A stretch of DNA of 64,000 nt from Brevibacterium pigmentatum (lineage in GTDB: Bacteria > Actinomycetota > Actinomycetes > Actinomycetales > Brevibacteriaceae). Location: assembly GCF_011617465.1 (NCBI RefSeq), contig NZ_CP050153.1, positions 1,674,001-1,738,000 of the forward strand. The letters are read 5' to 3'. A model generated the notes under the pieces. That model did no database searches and was not told the origin of the DNA. It saw only the letters and a program-made list of their open reading frames with translations. This document shows positions 1 through 10,167 of this stretch, one piece after another. Numbering within the stretch: position 1 is the stretch's first letter; the number at the start of each line of letters is the position of its first letter. Both the position numbers and the translations under genes were made by a program.

Positions 1-1426
<1,426 letters not shown>

Positions 1427-1429
1427 GCC

Positions 1430-1690
1430 ATGGCGACACTCGAAGTGAATGTCGTGGCTGCTGATCGCGAGGTATGGGCCGGTGAGGCCAAGCGCGTCAT
1501 CGCCCGTACCCTCGACGGCGAGATCGGCATCCTGCCGGGCCATGAGCCCGTGCTGGGTGTCGTCGCCGACGGCGAAGCGCGGATTCTCACCCCCGGAGAG
1601 GACACCATCAGGGTCAAAGCCGATGGTGGATTCCTCTCGGTGGAGAACAACCGTGTGATCATTGCCGCTGATCAGGCCGAACTTCTCTGA
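1430..1690 (+). CDS. atpC: F1 ATP synthase epsilon subunit
   Basis: Epsilon subunit of F1 ATP synthase, which couples the central stalk to the c-ring and restrains ATP hydrolysis. The 86-residue product carries the N-terminal beta-sandwich signature, with LEVNVVAADREVW at the start and GEIGILPGHEPVLG near residues 25-40. It ends soon after the beta domain, so the C-terminal two-helix inhibitory hairpin present in many longer epsilon subunits is absent; short forms are common in actinobacteria. ATG at 1430 lies 3 bp after the atpD stop, consistent with the usual atpD-atpC operon end. Confidence 0.95.
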   Translation: MATLEVNVVAADREVWAGEAKRVIARTLDGEIGILPGHEPVLGVVADGEARILTPGEDTIRVKADGGFLSVENNRVIIAADQAELL

Positions 1691-1712
1691 TCCGCAGGTT
1701 ACACTGGCAACC

Positions 1713-2180
1713 GTGAACCCTTCTGTCCTGCTGATCGTTCTGCTCTCGTTGGTAGGACTCGCGCTTGCTCTGATCGTGGTCGTCACGATCCGACGCAGGT
1801 CGATCTCGAAGCTCTCGGGTGCCTTTGACTGTTCCATCAACGTGGGCGAGGAGTATTCTTCTCGCCCACGTTGGCGTTTGGGTGTGGCCGTCTTCTCGGT
1901 CACGTCCTTGGACTGGTACCCCGTCTTCGCTCTGACCCGGCGGGCAGCGTTCCGACTGCCGCGCGCGGATCTCGATATCCTGGTGCGGCGCAAACCCACC
2001 TCGGGGGAGCAGTACTCAGTTCTGCCAGAGGCAGTCGTCGTCGACTGCTCCTACGGCAAGGCGGACGGTCGACCGCGTTCCGTGTCCCTGGCGATGGACA
2101 CCGAATCCCTGTCCACGATGGCTTCGTGGCTCGAATCCTCACCTCCTGGCTTCAATCCGACGATGGGACGTTTCACTTAA
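1713..2180 (+). CDS. DUF2550 family membrane-anchored protein
   Basis: Conserved actinobacterial protein of unknown function. I recognise the DUF2550 pattern: one N-terminal transmembrane helix (about residues 4-24, [20 protein letters not shown]), a short basic stretch, then a small soluble domain with paired Arg/Trp blocks ([23 protein letters not shown]) and a VVVDCSYG segment. The GTG at 1713 is chosen because it places the hydrophobic helix at the N-terminus; the ATG at 1662 in the same frame would overlap atpC by 29 bp. Its TAA overlaps the murA ATG by one base, so it is probably co-translated with murA. The same order (atpC, DUF2550, murA) is known in other actinobacteria. Confidence 0.85.
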   Translation: MNPSVLLIVLLSLVGLALALIVVVTIRRRSISKLSGAFDCSINVGEEYSSRPRWRLGVAVFSVTSLDWYPVFALTRRAAFRLPRADLDILVRRKPTSGEQYSVLPEAVVVDCSYGKADGRPRSVSLAMDTESLSTMASWLESSPPGFNPTMGRFT

Positions 2181-3493
2181 TGGATGTCTTCCGCTTGACC
2201 GGGCCCGCACAGTTGGCGGGAACCATCGATGTCAGAGGCGCCAAGAACAGCGTCCTCAAACTCATGGCCGTTAGTCTGCTGGCCGTGGGACGCACCACCA
2301 TCACGAATGTCCCGGCTATCCTCGACGTGCGGATCATGGTGGAGCTGCTCGTCCGCCTCGGCTGCGAGGTCGACTACGATGCCACCGAGGGCATCGTGAG
2401 CATCGACGTCCCAGCAGAAGTCGGCATCCAGGCCGACTACGAACTCGTCCGCGCTATGCGGGCCTCGATCTCCGTCCTCGGACCGCTGACCGCACGGATG
2501 CGGGCCGCTCATGTGGCTCTTCCCGGCGGTGACGCCATCGGCTCCCGCGGACTCGACATGCACCAGGCCGGGCTCGAAGCCCTGGGCGCCGTCGTCCATC
2601 TCGACCACGGCTACTTTGTCGCCGAGGCTCCTGACGGGCTGCGCGGCACCGAAATCGTCCTCGAATTCCCCTCCGTGGGCGCCACGGAGAATCTCGTCAT
2701 GGCGGCGACGCTCGCTCATGGCACCACGACCATCGCCAATGCTGCGCGCGAACCCGAGATCGTCGACATCTGCACGATGCTCGTCGAGATGGGAGCGCAG
2801 ATCGAAGGCATCGGCACCTCCGACCTCACGATCACAGGTGTCGAGTCTCTGCAGCCGGTCACCCACCGAACCGTCGGCGATCGCATCGTCGCCGGCACTT
2901 TCGCCTTCGGCGCCGCATTGAGCGCTGGAGAAGTGACCGTGCGCGGAGTCGGGCTCGACATCATGCCGAACATCGGGACGAAGCTGCGTGATTCCGGAGC
3001 GACGGTCGAAGACCTCGGAGAGATCAGCCTCGGTGACGGGACCCGCGGAAAGGGCTTCCGTGTGATCGGCGCTGCGCGACCACATGCCATCCGGGTCGCA
3101 ACCATGCCGTTCCCGGGATTCCCGACCGACCTGCAGCCGTTCGTCATCGCTCTGAACTCGGTCTCGGACGGAATCGGGCTGCTGTCGGAGAATCTGTTCG
3201 AAGCACGCTGGCGCTTCGTGCAGGAGATCGCCCGCCTCGGTGCGAAGGTCCGCATCGACGGCAACCATGCGCTGGTCACCGGCAGCGAGAGTCTCTCAGG
3301 TGCCGAAGTGGAGGCCTCCGACATCCGGGCCGGTGCGGGCTTGGTCATGGCCGCGCTGCGTGCCGGGGGAGTGACCGAAGTGTCGGGAATCGATCACATC
3401 GAGCGCGGTTATGAGAACTTCGTCGAGAATCTTCGCTCGCTCGGCGTCGACATCGAACGAGTCGAGAAGCGAGACGTCCTCAGCTTCGACTAG
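2180..3493 (+). CDS. murA: UDP-N-acetylglucosamine 1-carboxyvinyltransferase (Asp-type, predicted fosfomycin-insensitive)
   Basis: Transfers enolpyruvate from PEP to UDP-GlcNAc, the first committed step of peptidoglycan synthesis, in the cytoplasm. The 437-residue length is normal. Lys22-Asn23 of the conserved AKNSVLK segment are present. The active-site loop reads [14 protein letters not shown], so residue 118 is Asp where most bacterial MurA enzymes have the catalytic Cys that fosfomycin alkylates. The same substitution is known in Mycobacterium tuberculosis MurA and confers intrinsic fosfomycin resistance, so resistance is inferred here. The ATG at 2180 overlaps the upstream stop by one base; a longer in-frame extension back to 1871 has no MurA homology. 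Confidence 0.95.
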   Translation: MDVFRLTGPAQLAGTIDVRGAKNSVLKLMAVSLLAVGRTTITNVPAILDVRIMVELLVRLGCEVDYDATEGIVSIDVPAEVGIQADYELVRAMRASISVLGPLTARMRAAHVALPGGDAIGSRGLDMHQAGLEALGAVVHLDHGYFVAEAPDGLRGTEIVLEFPSVGATENLVMAATLAHGTTTIANAAREPEIVDICTMLVEMGAQIEGIGTSDLTITGVESLQPVTHRTVGDRIVAGTFAFGAALSAGEVTVRGVGLDIMPNIGTKLRDSGATVEDLGEISLGDGTRGKGFRVIGAARPHAIRVATMPFPGFPTDLQPFVIALNSVSDGIGLLSENLFEARWRFVQEIARLGAKVRIDGNHALVTGSESLSGAEVEASDIRAGAGLVMAALRAGGVTEVSGIDHIERGYENFVENLRSLGVDIERVEKRDVLSFD

Positions 3494-3900
3494 TTCTCCG
3501 AAACAGGAAGTCCCCTAGATTTCCTCATCTATCCGAAGCCACCTCTCTCGTTCAATTGTTCTCTCGAGTGTCCATGGTCCCCTCACTCGTTCAAGCCAGC
3601 CCTCGTCCGTCCATAGGTGCACGGGCCGAAATCCGCGTCTCCCCTTGATCGGGGGTTGATGACGGCAGGCTTTTCGTCGGTGGACCTGGTGCGCTGGGGG
3701 CACTGCGACGGCACAACTCGCATTGCGGTCGCAGCGGAGTGAGCGGCGCTGTGATCATGCTGGGGTGCGTCGGCGTATGTGAGGGTGAGCAGGAAGTCCC
3801 GTCTGCCACATGATCCTCAGTTTGCAACGGCCTGTGAGGTCGAGTTGCGAGTTGTCCACAGGCCGATTTCTCAGCCTGTTGCTCCTGCCTCTCGTCGCTC
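3494..3900. other. 407-bp intergenic region, no gene seen
   Basis: Spacer between murA and the AbiEi/DUF559-like gene. Short open frames exist on both strands but none has a ribosome binding site, biased codon use or a recognisable product. The base composition is visibly less GC-rich than the flanking core genes and resembles the following gene, so the region may have arrived with it. I see no terminator for murA with a clear stem and U-tract. Confidence 0.5.
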
Positions 3901-4905
3901 ATGCTTGAAGGCATGTATGTTTGTCTGTCGACGGCCGCACTGCTCGCAGCCGGGTGGGACCGTCATCCGATCAAAGCTGCCGAACGATGCTGTCTGAGAA
4001 GACTGGAACGCGGCAGATACGTGGTCACCGTGGAATGCTCTGACCCGTCCCACAATTTCGTCAGTGCAATCGCAACAGCCCCGTCAACTACCCTGCCAAA
4101 GGATTCGACAGGCCTTCGCAGGCGTTTGGAGGATCTGAGGATCCTCGTCAGGTCGTATGTTGATCGCCTGCCTCCGGATGCGGTGTTCTCTCACCGCAGC
4201 GCCCTCATCGTTCATGGCCTTCCGGTTCCCTATATTGATCCTGGTGACGTATTTGCCGAATCGGTGAGTCCCCACAGCGGTGTGCGGCTTGCGAATATGC
4301 TCGTCAGACGACGCAGCCGTGATTTTGCTGCGCAGGAGATCATCGAAGGGCTTCCCGTGACCACGGTCGTGCAGACGCTGCTCGACATCGCTCGGGACTA
4401 TCCGCTCGCGTTCTCCGTCGCTGTGCTTGATTCAGCTGTGCGCAGTTCAGCCGTGACTGTCGATGAGCTGCGCTCCTATAGCGTGTCTCATCCAGTGCGC
4501 ACAGGCACTCGGAAGATCGTCAACGCGCTCGAGAATGTCGACGCGCGTCGAGAGAGCGTGGCTGAGTCGATCTGTGCGGTGCGGTTCGTCGAGTATTCGG
4601 TGCCCGGTTTCGAGCCGCAGATTGAAGTCCGGGACGAGAACGGCATACACCTGGGCCGGACCGACTTCGCCAATGAGCGGGCGAAGGTCATCGCAGAATT
4701 CGACGGAGCAGGAAAGTACCATCTCGAGGGATCGGATCCGCAGGAGACATTCGAGCGTGAACGGCGACGGGAGTACGCGCTGCGGAACGAGGGTTGGTTA
4801 GTCTTCCGCATCCGGTGGAGCGATCTGTTCTCCGCCGACCTTTTTCTGCGCATCGGTGAAGCGGTGCGACGACGCCTGATCATGGACGACCGGAGCCGGA
4901 GCTGA
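3901..4905 (+). CDS. AbiEi-like HTH / DUF559-like nuclease-fold protein
   Basis: Protein of 334 residues with no experimentally known role that I can assign. Residues about 8-45 (ALLAAGWDRHPIKAAERCCL onward) resemble the winged-helix start of AbiEi-type antitoxin-domain proteins. The central FSHRSALIVHGLP block is typical of the same actinobacterial family. The C-terminus has a Vsr/DUF559-like PD-(D/E)xK pattern: RTDFANERAKVIAEFDG, then FERERRREYALRNEGWLVFRI. There is no adjacent AbiEii toxin gene, so a toxin-antitoxin role is not supported. Codon use is less GC3-biased than its neighbours, which suggests transfer. The start is uncertain: ATG 3901 or ATG 3913. Confidence 0.7.
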   Translation: MLEGMYVCLSTAALLAAGWDRHPIKAAERCCLRRLERGRYVVTVECSDPSHNFVSAIATAPSTTLPKDSTGLRRRLEDLRILVRSYVDRLPPDAVFSHRSALIVHGLPVPYIDPGDVFAESVSPHSGVRLANMLVRRRSRDFAAQEIIEGLPVTTVVQTLLDIARDYPLAFSVAVLDSAVRSSAVTVDELRSYSVSHPVRTGTRKIVNALENVDARRESVAESICAVRFVEYSVPGFEPQIEVRDENGIHLGRTDFANERAKVIAEFDGAGKYHLEGSDPQETFERERRREYALRNEGWLVFRIRWSDLFSADLFLRIGEAVRRRLIMDDRSRS

Positions 4906-4961
4906 GGCCAATTCTCATGCGCGATCAAGGCGTACAACGTCTATCGATCGGTAGACGGCTC

Positions 4962-5089
4962 GATAGACGCTGGTGGCCTTGATTGAAGACTCCCGGGTGG
5001 GCAGAGGATCGATGAACGCTGGCCGGCTTGAACGAGGTAGCCCGGGTGGGCGGAGGATCGATGAACGCTGGCCGATTTGAGCGATGCGC
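4962..5089. repeat. Imperfect 49-bp tandem repeat, about 2.6 copies
   Basis: Two adjacent 49-bp units lie at 4992-5040 and 5041-5089. Each begins CCCGGGTGGGC, continues with GAGGATCGATGAACGCTGGC, and diverges only near its 3' end. A degenerate partial copy at 4962-4991 (GATAGACGCTGGTGGCCTTG followed by ATTGAAGACT) precedes them. The array lies between the convergent AbiEi/DUF559-like gene and nucS. No spacer-repeat alternation is present. Confidence 0.85.
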
Positions 5090-5122
5090 CAGGTGGTTAG
5101 GTAGCCGATCGACCGCAGGCGG

Positions 5123-5818
5123 TCAGAAGAGGCGTGTCTCGGGGTCGTCCATTCCGCGCAGTGCATCGTAGTCGAGGACGACGCAGCGTATGCCGCGGTC
5201 CTCAGCAAGAGTGCGTGCCTGCGGTTTGATCTCCTGAGCTGCGAAGACTCCCTCAACAGGGCTGAGAAGGGGATCGCGATTCATCAGTTCGAGATAGCGG
5301 GTGAGCTGTTCGACACCATCGATATCGCCACGACGCTTGATCTCCACGGCCACCGACTTCTGTCCGTCGTCCCGAGCCAAGATGTCGACGGGACCGATCG
5401 CCGTCATGTATTCGCGACGAACCAGACTATACCCTTCACCGAGGGTCTCGATGTGCTCGGCGAGCAGCTCCTGCAGATGCGCTTCGACCCCGTCCTTGAC
5501 CAGTCCGGGATCGACACCGAACTCATAGGTGTCGTCAGAGAGCACCTCGGCGATGGAGATGACGAGACGGTCGCCCGTCTTCGTCTGGGAGACCTCCCAC
5601 AGTTCGGTGAGACCGGCTTCTGCCCGCTCGGCATCAGGTTCGATATGACGAACCGTGCACGGGGGAGTCATCCAGTTGAGCGGCTTATAGGAACCGCCGT
5701 CGGAATGGATGAGCACCGAGCCGTCGGACTTGAGCATGATGAGGCGGGTGGCCATCGGAAGGTGGGCGGTCAGACGACCGGCATAATCAACGGAGCATTG
5801 GGCTATGACTAGACGCAC
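5123..5818 (-). CDS. nucS: Mismatch-specific endonuclease NucS/EndoMS
   Basis: NucS cleaves both strands at mismatched DNA and initiates the non-canonical mismatch repair pathway of actinobacteria, which generally lack MutS/MutL. The 231-residue protein has the N-terminal DNA-binding domain and a C-terminal RecB-like nuclease domain with the expected catalytic set: Asp145 in GPVDILA, and Glu159 and Lys161 in VAVEIKRRG. The last residues, ETRLF, fit the short sliding-clamp interacting tail described for actinobacterial NucS. The start ATG at 5818 gives the family N-terminus [16 protein letters not shown]. It is divergent from the small zinc-ribbon gene, sharing a 30-bp promoter space. Confidence 0.95.
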   Translation of the reverse strand: MRLVIAQCSVDYAGRLTAHLPMATRLIMLKSDGSVLIHSDGGSYKPLNWMTPPCTVRHIEPDAERAEAGLTELWEVSQTKTGDRLVISIAEVLSDDTYEFGVDPGLVKDGVEAHLQELLAEHIETLGEGYSLVRREYMTAIGPVDILARDDGQKSVAVEIKRRGDIDGVEQLTRYLELMNRDPLLSPVEGVFAAQEIKPQARTLAEDRGIRCVVLDYDALRGMDDPETRLF

Positions 5819-5848
5819 GCGCTTCAGCCTACGTGAGACAATGGCTCA

Positions 5849-6145
5849 ATGCCACGATCTTCATCCTCGCGTCGCAAGAACAAATGGCAGCAGGCTCCCC
5901 GCCATCTGTCCGACTCCGTATCAGGCATGAGGACCAGCCGTTCGCTGCCGGACGGAACCTGGTCTGTGCAGACCGTGAAGGGCAACGAAACCGGCAAGGT
6001 CTATGTCTGCCCGGGCTGCGGACGTGACGTCACTGCGGCCTCGAGCCATGTCGTCGCGTGGCGGCAGGACGCCCCGCACGGAATAGAGATCGGTGTCGAG
6101 AGCAGAAGGCACTGGCACCAGCGCTGTTTCGATCGCTTCCGGTGA
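5849..6145 (+). CDS. Small conserved actinobacterial protein with zinc-ribbon-like cysteines
   Basis: A 98-residue protein, rich in Ser/Arg/Lys at the N-terminus. A CPGCG motif near residue 53 and a HWHQRCFDRF motif near the C-terminus could together bind one zinc ion. Proteins like this are commonly found next to nucS in actinobacteria and are sometimes labelled ATP/GTP-binding without evidence; I see no P-loop here. It is divergent from nucS and ends 66 bp before a strong bidirectional terminator. The function is unknown. Confidence 0.75.
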   Translation: MPRSSSSRRKNKWQQAPRHLSDSVSGMRTSRSLPDGTWSVQTVKGNETGKVYVCPGCGRDVTAASSHVVAWRQDAPHGIEIGVESRRHWHQRCFDRFR

Positions 6146-6210
6146 GAACAGACTGTCCGAGGGTGCTCGAATGAATGGTCGCAGCCGACCGAGCTCCGAA
6201 GCTGTCAACG

Positions 6211-6242
6211 ACGAAGGGACCCGCACCAGCGGGTCCCTTCGT
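6211..6242. terminator. Bidirectional terminator hairpin
   Basis: A perfect 12-bp stem (ACGAAGGGACCC at 6211-6222 with its complement at 6231-6242) closes an 8-nt loop. It sits between two convergent genes, ending 5849-6145 on the plus strand and 6286-7929 on the minus strand. Confidence 0.85.
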
Positions 6243-6285
6243 CATTGTCGTCTCAGTCGGCCTCAGCCGAGCGAATCAGCCGGCC

Positions 6286-7929
6286 TCAGCGCAGCGAGTT
6301 GCGCGAGCGTGAGGTCTTCGAGTTGTTCTGCTTCGAGCCGGAGACCTGCGCATTGATCGAGATGGTGTCCTCGTCGGTGGCACCATTCGGCAGGTCCTCA
6401 CCCGCCGTGTTCTCGGCATCATCGTCGGAGCCGGTATTCGACCCCGAATCGGTCTTCGAGCCAGGTGTCGATGTCGAACCGTCGGCCGACTGAGCGGACG
6501 TCTTCGCGGACCCGCTGTCCTGGGCGCCGGAAGCATCCTTCTTCGCCGGTCCGGTCGACTTCGCGCCCGTGGACTCGGCCGATCCGCCCTTCGTCGCGGC
6601 ATCCTCGGAGCCGGTCGACGCTGAGCCATCGGTCGACTTCGCGTCGTCGCTCGACTTCGCCGAATCGTCGGCTTTCGCCGCGTCCGAAGCGTCGTCGGCG
6701 AGCAGGTCTTCGAGTTCCTGGCCGTCGGCGATCTGCTCGGTGGCGTGAGAAGCCGATTCGGCCTTCGCCGGATCCACTGAGTCGCCGCCCATGACTCCGG
6801 GCATGGCGAACAGCGAACGGAGCTGATCGAGCTGAGCGGTGATCGTCTTGCGCTGCTTCGTGAGCAGATCGACCTGCGACTGTGCGGAGGCGACATTGCG
6901 CTTGGCCTCTGCCGCGGACTCCTCGATGGTCGCCTCGGCGGTGGCCCGAGCCTCGGAGATGAGCGTCTGGGCACGGGACTTGCCGTCGGCGATGATCTCG
7001 TCGGCTTTCTTCACTGCATCGGTGCGGGTCTGCTCCGCACGTTCGGCAGCTTCCTTGGCCTCGGTGTCGGCCTTCGCCGCACGTGCCTGAGCCTCTTCGA
7101 CGAGCTTCTTGTTCTCTGCCTGAGCCTCTTCGTAGCGCTTCTTGCGCTCGGACTCGGCATCCTTGCGCTTGTTCGCGAGTTCGACGTCGAAGTCGTTTCC
7201 GGCCTTCTTCGACGCCTCATCGCGGGCCTTCGCAGACTTGAGCAGCTCATCGGCCTGTGCCTGAGCGGCTGCGATGGTCTCTTCTGCTTCGGTCTTGGCC
7301 TCGGCACGCAGGTCCGCAGCTTCCTTCTCGGCGGTTGCCCGCAGCTCGGAGAGCTCGAGATCGAGGCTCTCGCGAGCCTCCTTCGCGGAAGCGGCATTCG
7401 CTTCCTTGGCCTGGTTGGTCTCGCGTTCGGTAGTCGCGCTGAGTTCGGCCGCACGCTTCTCCGCGGCCTTGATCGTCTCTTCGGCGCGCAGTTCGGCCGA
7501 GGAAATGATCGCATCGGCTTCCGAGCGTGCATTGGACAGAGTGTCGTTGCTCTCGGTGTGCATCCGCGCGCGAGCGGAAGCCGCCTCCGCGCGGGCCTTG
7601 TTGCGAATCGTCTCGGCATCGGAATTGGCCTGAGCCAGGGTCTCGCGGGCCTGCGATTCGGCGATCTTGAGCAGGTGGTCGATGCGGCTTCCGGGAGGCC
7701 CGGCGGCCTCTGCGTTGTCGTTGGCAGCCTTCTTCAGCTGTGCCTTGGCTTCCGAGAGCTCTCCGGCAATCTGCAGCTTCGCCCGATCCGCATTGATGAC
7801 CTGGCTGCGCGCATCGGCCAAGGCCTTGCGGACCGACTCGACCTCGGTGCGCAGCTGCTGCAGACGCGAATCGACTTCACTCTTCTCGTAGCCGCGCATC
7901 GCTGTGCGGAATTCTTCGGTGGGCGTCAC
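6286..7929 (-). CDS. DivIVA-like coiled-coil cytoskeletal protein
   Basis: A 547-residue protein. A short N-terminal DivIVA-type segment (TPTEEFRTAMRGYEKSEVDSRL) is followed by a very long Ala/Glu/Lys/Arg coiled coil (about residues 25-370) ending in LLTKQRKTITAQLDQLRSLF, then a Ser/Asp/Gly/Thr-rich disordered tail of about 170 residues. This architecture fits the actinobacterial DivIVA/Scy/FilP-like family that scaffolds polar growth, but the specific role is inferred. The GTG start at 7929 follows an AGGAG about 9 bp upstream. It is divergent from the thiolase gene and terminates at the hairpin 6211-6242. A tail this acidic and repetitive is likely to vary in length between strains. Confidence 0.8.
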   Translation of the reverse strand: MTPTEEFRTAMRGYEKSEVDSRLQQLRTEVESVRKALADARSQVINADRAKLQIAGELSEAKAQLKKAANDNAEAAGPPGSRIDHLLKIAESQARETLAQANSDAETIRNKARAEAASARARMHTESNDTLSNARSEADAIISSAELRAEETIKAAEKRAAELSATTERETNQAKEANAASAKEARESLDLELSELRATAEKEAADLRAEAKTEAEETIAAAQAQADELLKSAKARDEASKKAGNDFDVELANKRKDAESERKKRYEEAQAENKKLVEEAQARAAKADTEAKEAAERAEQTRTDAVKKADEIIADGKSRAQTLISEARATAEATIEESAAEAKRNVASAQSQVDLLTKQRKTITAQLDQLRSLFAMPGVMGGDSVDPAKAESASHATEQIADGQELEDLLADDASDAAKADDSAKSSDDAKSTDGSASTGSEDAATKGGSAESTGAKSTGPAKKDASGAQDSGSAKTSAQSADGSTSTPGSKTDSGSNTGSDDDAENTAGEDLPNGATDEDTISINAQVSGSKQNNSKTSRSRNSLR

Positions 7930-8160
7930 TGAAGCGAACTCCTGTCATCTTGGAAAGGGGGTGTTCTTAGGCTGTCCTCGTCCTACTCTAACGGAGACTC
8001 CATGAGTGTTGGATCCGAATGCGAGAGTGTGGACATGGTCTGCGACCGCCGTCGGACGGACCCCGTGATGCAGGCCACATGGGCCTCGACTAGGCTGGTG
8101 GATGTCGAAATGCATACGTGCCGGGTCACGAGTCCGGGCGCGGATATCCGAGGAGGAAAT

Positions 8161-9351
8161 ATGGCTGATGCAGTGATCGTCGCCGGAGCACGCACACCGT
8201 TCGGGCGGCTGCAGGGAGAGCTGTCGAAACTCAGTGCCGTCGAGCTCGGCGCCGAAGCCATCTCCGGCGCACTCGATCGTGCCGGAATTCAGGGCTCTGA
8301 CGTCGAGTACGTCATCATGGGCCAGGTTCTGCAGGCCGGCAACAGTCAGGGTCCCGGCCGTCAGGCTGCGGCCAAGGCCGGCATCCCCATGTCCGTTCCG
8401 GCCGTCTCGGTCAACAAGCTGTGCCTGTCGGGAATCAACACGATCACCCAGGCGGCCCAGCTGATCCGGGCCGGTGAGTACGAGGTCGTCGTGGCCGGAG
8501 GTCAGGAATCGATGAGCCAGGCTCCGCACATGCTCATGAAGTCGCGTTCGGGGTACAAGTACGGCGATGTGGTCGCCAAGGACCATATGGACTACGACGG
8601 CCTCTGGGATGCTTTCACCGACCAGGCCATGGGCGGCCTGACCGAGGAAGCCAACGCCGGTGATCGCGAATTCTCCCGCGCCGAGCAGGACGCGTTCTCC
8701 GCTCGTTCGCATCAGCGGGCTGCCGCCGCGCAGGAAGGCGGGGCCTTCGAGAACGAGATCGTCCCCGTGACCATCAGCTCGCGCAAGGGCGATGTCACCG
8801 TCTCCGCCGACGAGGGGGTGCGTCCGGACACGACAGCCGAGTCCCTGTCCAAGCTGCGCCCGTCGTTCCGCAAGGACGGAACGATCACCGCCGGCAACGC
8901 TTCGCAGATCTCCGACGGAGCCTGCGCCGTCGTCGTCATGTCACGCGAGAAGGCCGAAGAGCTGGGTGCTCCGATCCTCGCCGAGATCCGGTCGCATGCA
9001 TGGACCGCCGGACCGGACTCGACTCTCCAGCACCAGCCCTCACAGGCCATCAAGGCTGCTGCCGAGCGCGAAGGCGTCGCGGCCGATTCCTTCGATCTCT
9101 ATGAGATCAACGAAGCCTTCGCCGCGGTCGGTCTGGCCAGCGCCAAGGACCTCGATATCGACGAAGACAAGGTCAACGTCAACGGAGGCGCCGTCGCACT
9201 GGGTCACCCGATCGGCGCCTCGGGAGCTCGGGTCGTCCTCACTCTTGCCCTCGAACTCCAGCGCCGAGGCGGCGGCACGGGCATCGCCGCGCTCTGCGGA
9301 GGCGGTGGGCAGGGTGATTCGCTCATCGTGTCAGTCCCTGCGCAGGCCTGA
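8161..9351 (+). CDS. Acetyl-CoA C-acetyltransferase (thiolase II family)
   Basis: Condenses or cleaves acyl-CoA units (2 acetyl-CoA to acetoacetyl-CoA, or the reverse). The 396-residue length is typical. The nucleophilic Cys88 lies in [11 protein letters not shown], the NEAFA motif is present, the catalytic His lies in [16 protein letters not shown], and the second catalytic Cys in [14 protein letters not shown]. The ATG at 8161 directly follows GAGGAGGAAAT, an excellent ribosome binding site; the in-frame extension back to 8002 lacks homology. It stands alone and ends at a palindromic terminator, so it gives no pathway context. Confidence 0.93.
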   Translation: MADAVIVAGARTPFGRLQGELSKLSAVELGAEAISGALDRAGIQGSDVEYVIMGQVLQAGNSQGPGRQAAAKAGIPMSVPAVSVNKLCLSGINTITQAAQLIRAGEYEVVVAGGQESMSQAPHMLMKSRSGYKYGDVVAKDHMDYDGLWDAFTDQAMGGLTEEANAGDREFSRAEQDAFSARSHQRAAAAQEGGAFENEIVPVTISSRKGDVTVSADEGVRPDTTAESLSKLRPSFRKDGTITAGNASQISDGACAVVVMSREKAEELGAPILAEIRSHAWTAGPDSTLQHQPSQAIKAAAEREGVAADSFDLYEINEAFAAVGLASAKDLDIDEDKVNVNGGAVALGHPIGASGARVVLTLALELQRRGGGTGIAALCGGGGQGDSLIVSVPAQA

Positions 9352-9385
9352 TCGAGGCGTTCGACTCGAATCAGACAGTTGAGAC

Positions 9386-9411
9386 GGTGGGGAGCCGATC
9401 GGCTCCCCACC
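9386..9411. terminator. Terminator hairpin after thiolase gene
   Basis: A perfect 26-bp palindrome, GGTGGGGAGCCGA and its complement, centred on GATC, 34 bp after the thiolase stop. No long U-tract follows, as is usual in high-GC actinobacteria. Confidence 0.75.
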
Positions 9412-9436
9412 ACTCGGGATAGAAGGGACCATCACC

Positions 9437-9752
9437 ATGCTCGCAGCATTCTCAGTCGCCCCCAGCGGGGGGAGAAGGGGCCGACGCATCGGTCCACGGC
9501 GCCGTGGCAGCGGCTGTCGAGATCGTCCGCAACTCCGGTCTGCCCCACCGGACGGACTCGATGTTCACGACCATCGAAGGCGAATGGGACGAAGTCTTCG
9601 CCGTCATCAAGGAAGCCACCGAGGCTGTCGGTGAGTTCGGCACTCGGGTATCACTGGTGGTCAAGGCCGATATCAGGCCGGGCTATGCCGGCGAGATCGA
9701 CGGCAAACTCGAACGCCTGGAGAAGGCGATCGACGCTCGAAGCGAAGCCTGA
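9437..9752 (+). pseudogene. MTH1187/YkoF-type thiamine-binding protein, interrupted by an apparent +1 frameshift
   Basis: The ATG at 9437 encodes MLAAFSVAPSG, the expected start of the small MTH1187/YkoF-like family, members of which bind thiamine or its precursors. The conserved continuation (GEGADASVHGAVAAAVEIVRNSGLP through SMFTTIEGEWDEVFAVIKEA to KLERLEKAIDARSEA) is in the next frame. The two join if one G is removed from the G6 run at 9467-9472, giving an intact protein of about 104 residues. A shorter product from the internal ATG at 9504 would lack the first beta strand. As the rest is undamaged, a homopolymer error or very recent mutation is likely. A ribosome binding site (AAGGGA) precedes 9437. 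Confidence 0.8.
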
Positions 9753-9840
9753 GACGAATTCTTCTGAAATTTTCAGTGACGTGAGTCTCATCTGGCGTTA
9801 GTCTTTTTCCATCGGATGCATCGATCGAAGGAGGCAGACA

Positions 9841-10047
9841 ATGAATGGTGCAAAGCTCTTCTCTGTTGCCACGGCACTCACGCTTGTCGCGTTGCTGGGC
9901 TTCATGCTCGCAGGATTCTTCCCGATCATCGTCGACTTCGCCTTCGGCATCGAAGCCGTCGCAGTCATCCTTGCGATGGCGGGAGTGGTCGCGGTGTCCT
10001 TCGTGACAGTGCGCAAGTCGATGGAGAACGCGGCCCGTCACTACTGA
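9841..10047 (+). CDS. Small two-helix membrane protein
   Basis: A 68-residue protein of unknown function. Two hydrophobic helices are visible (about residues 8-32 and 36-56), with a basic C-terminal tail VRKSMENAARHY. A strong AAGGAGG ribosome binding site lies 8 bp before ATG 9841, which supports it as a real gene despite its size. A terminator follows at 10080-10129. Confidence 0.7.
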   Translation: MNGAKLFSVATALTLVALLGFMLAGFFPIIVDFAFGIEAVAVILAMAGVVAVSFVTVRKSMENAARHY

Positions 10048-10079
10048 GAATCTCACGCCGGGCTGCTCCGGCGGCACAA

Positions 10080-10129
10080 CGGCCTTGGTCTGCGGCGGCG
10101 ACTGAACCAGTCGCGCCGGACCAGGGCCG
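10080..10129 (+). terminator. Terminator with two-tier stem
   Basis: An outer stem CGGCCTTGGTC pairs with GACCAGGGCCG (one G-U pair), an inner GCGACT/AGTCGC stem closes GAACC, and the T-rich CTTTCTGTTCT follows. It separates the small membrane protein from tRNA-Arg. Confidence 0.75.
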
Positions 10130-10167
10130 CTTTCTGTTCTCATCCGGGCATCGGTTACGATATTTGA

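Noticed and set aside
3901-4905. Type IV toxin-antitoxin (AbiEi/AbiEii) system
   Set aside because: Only the antitoxin-like domain is present and it is fused to a nuclease-like domain; no nucleotidyltransferase toxin gene is adjacent.
4962-5089. Possible CRISPR array
   Set aside because: Units abut without spacers, are 49 bp long, imperfect and only about 2.6 in number, and no cas gene is near.
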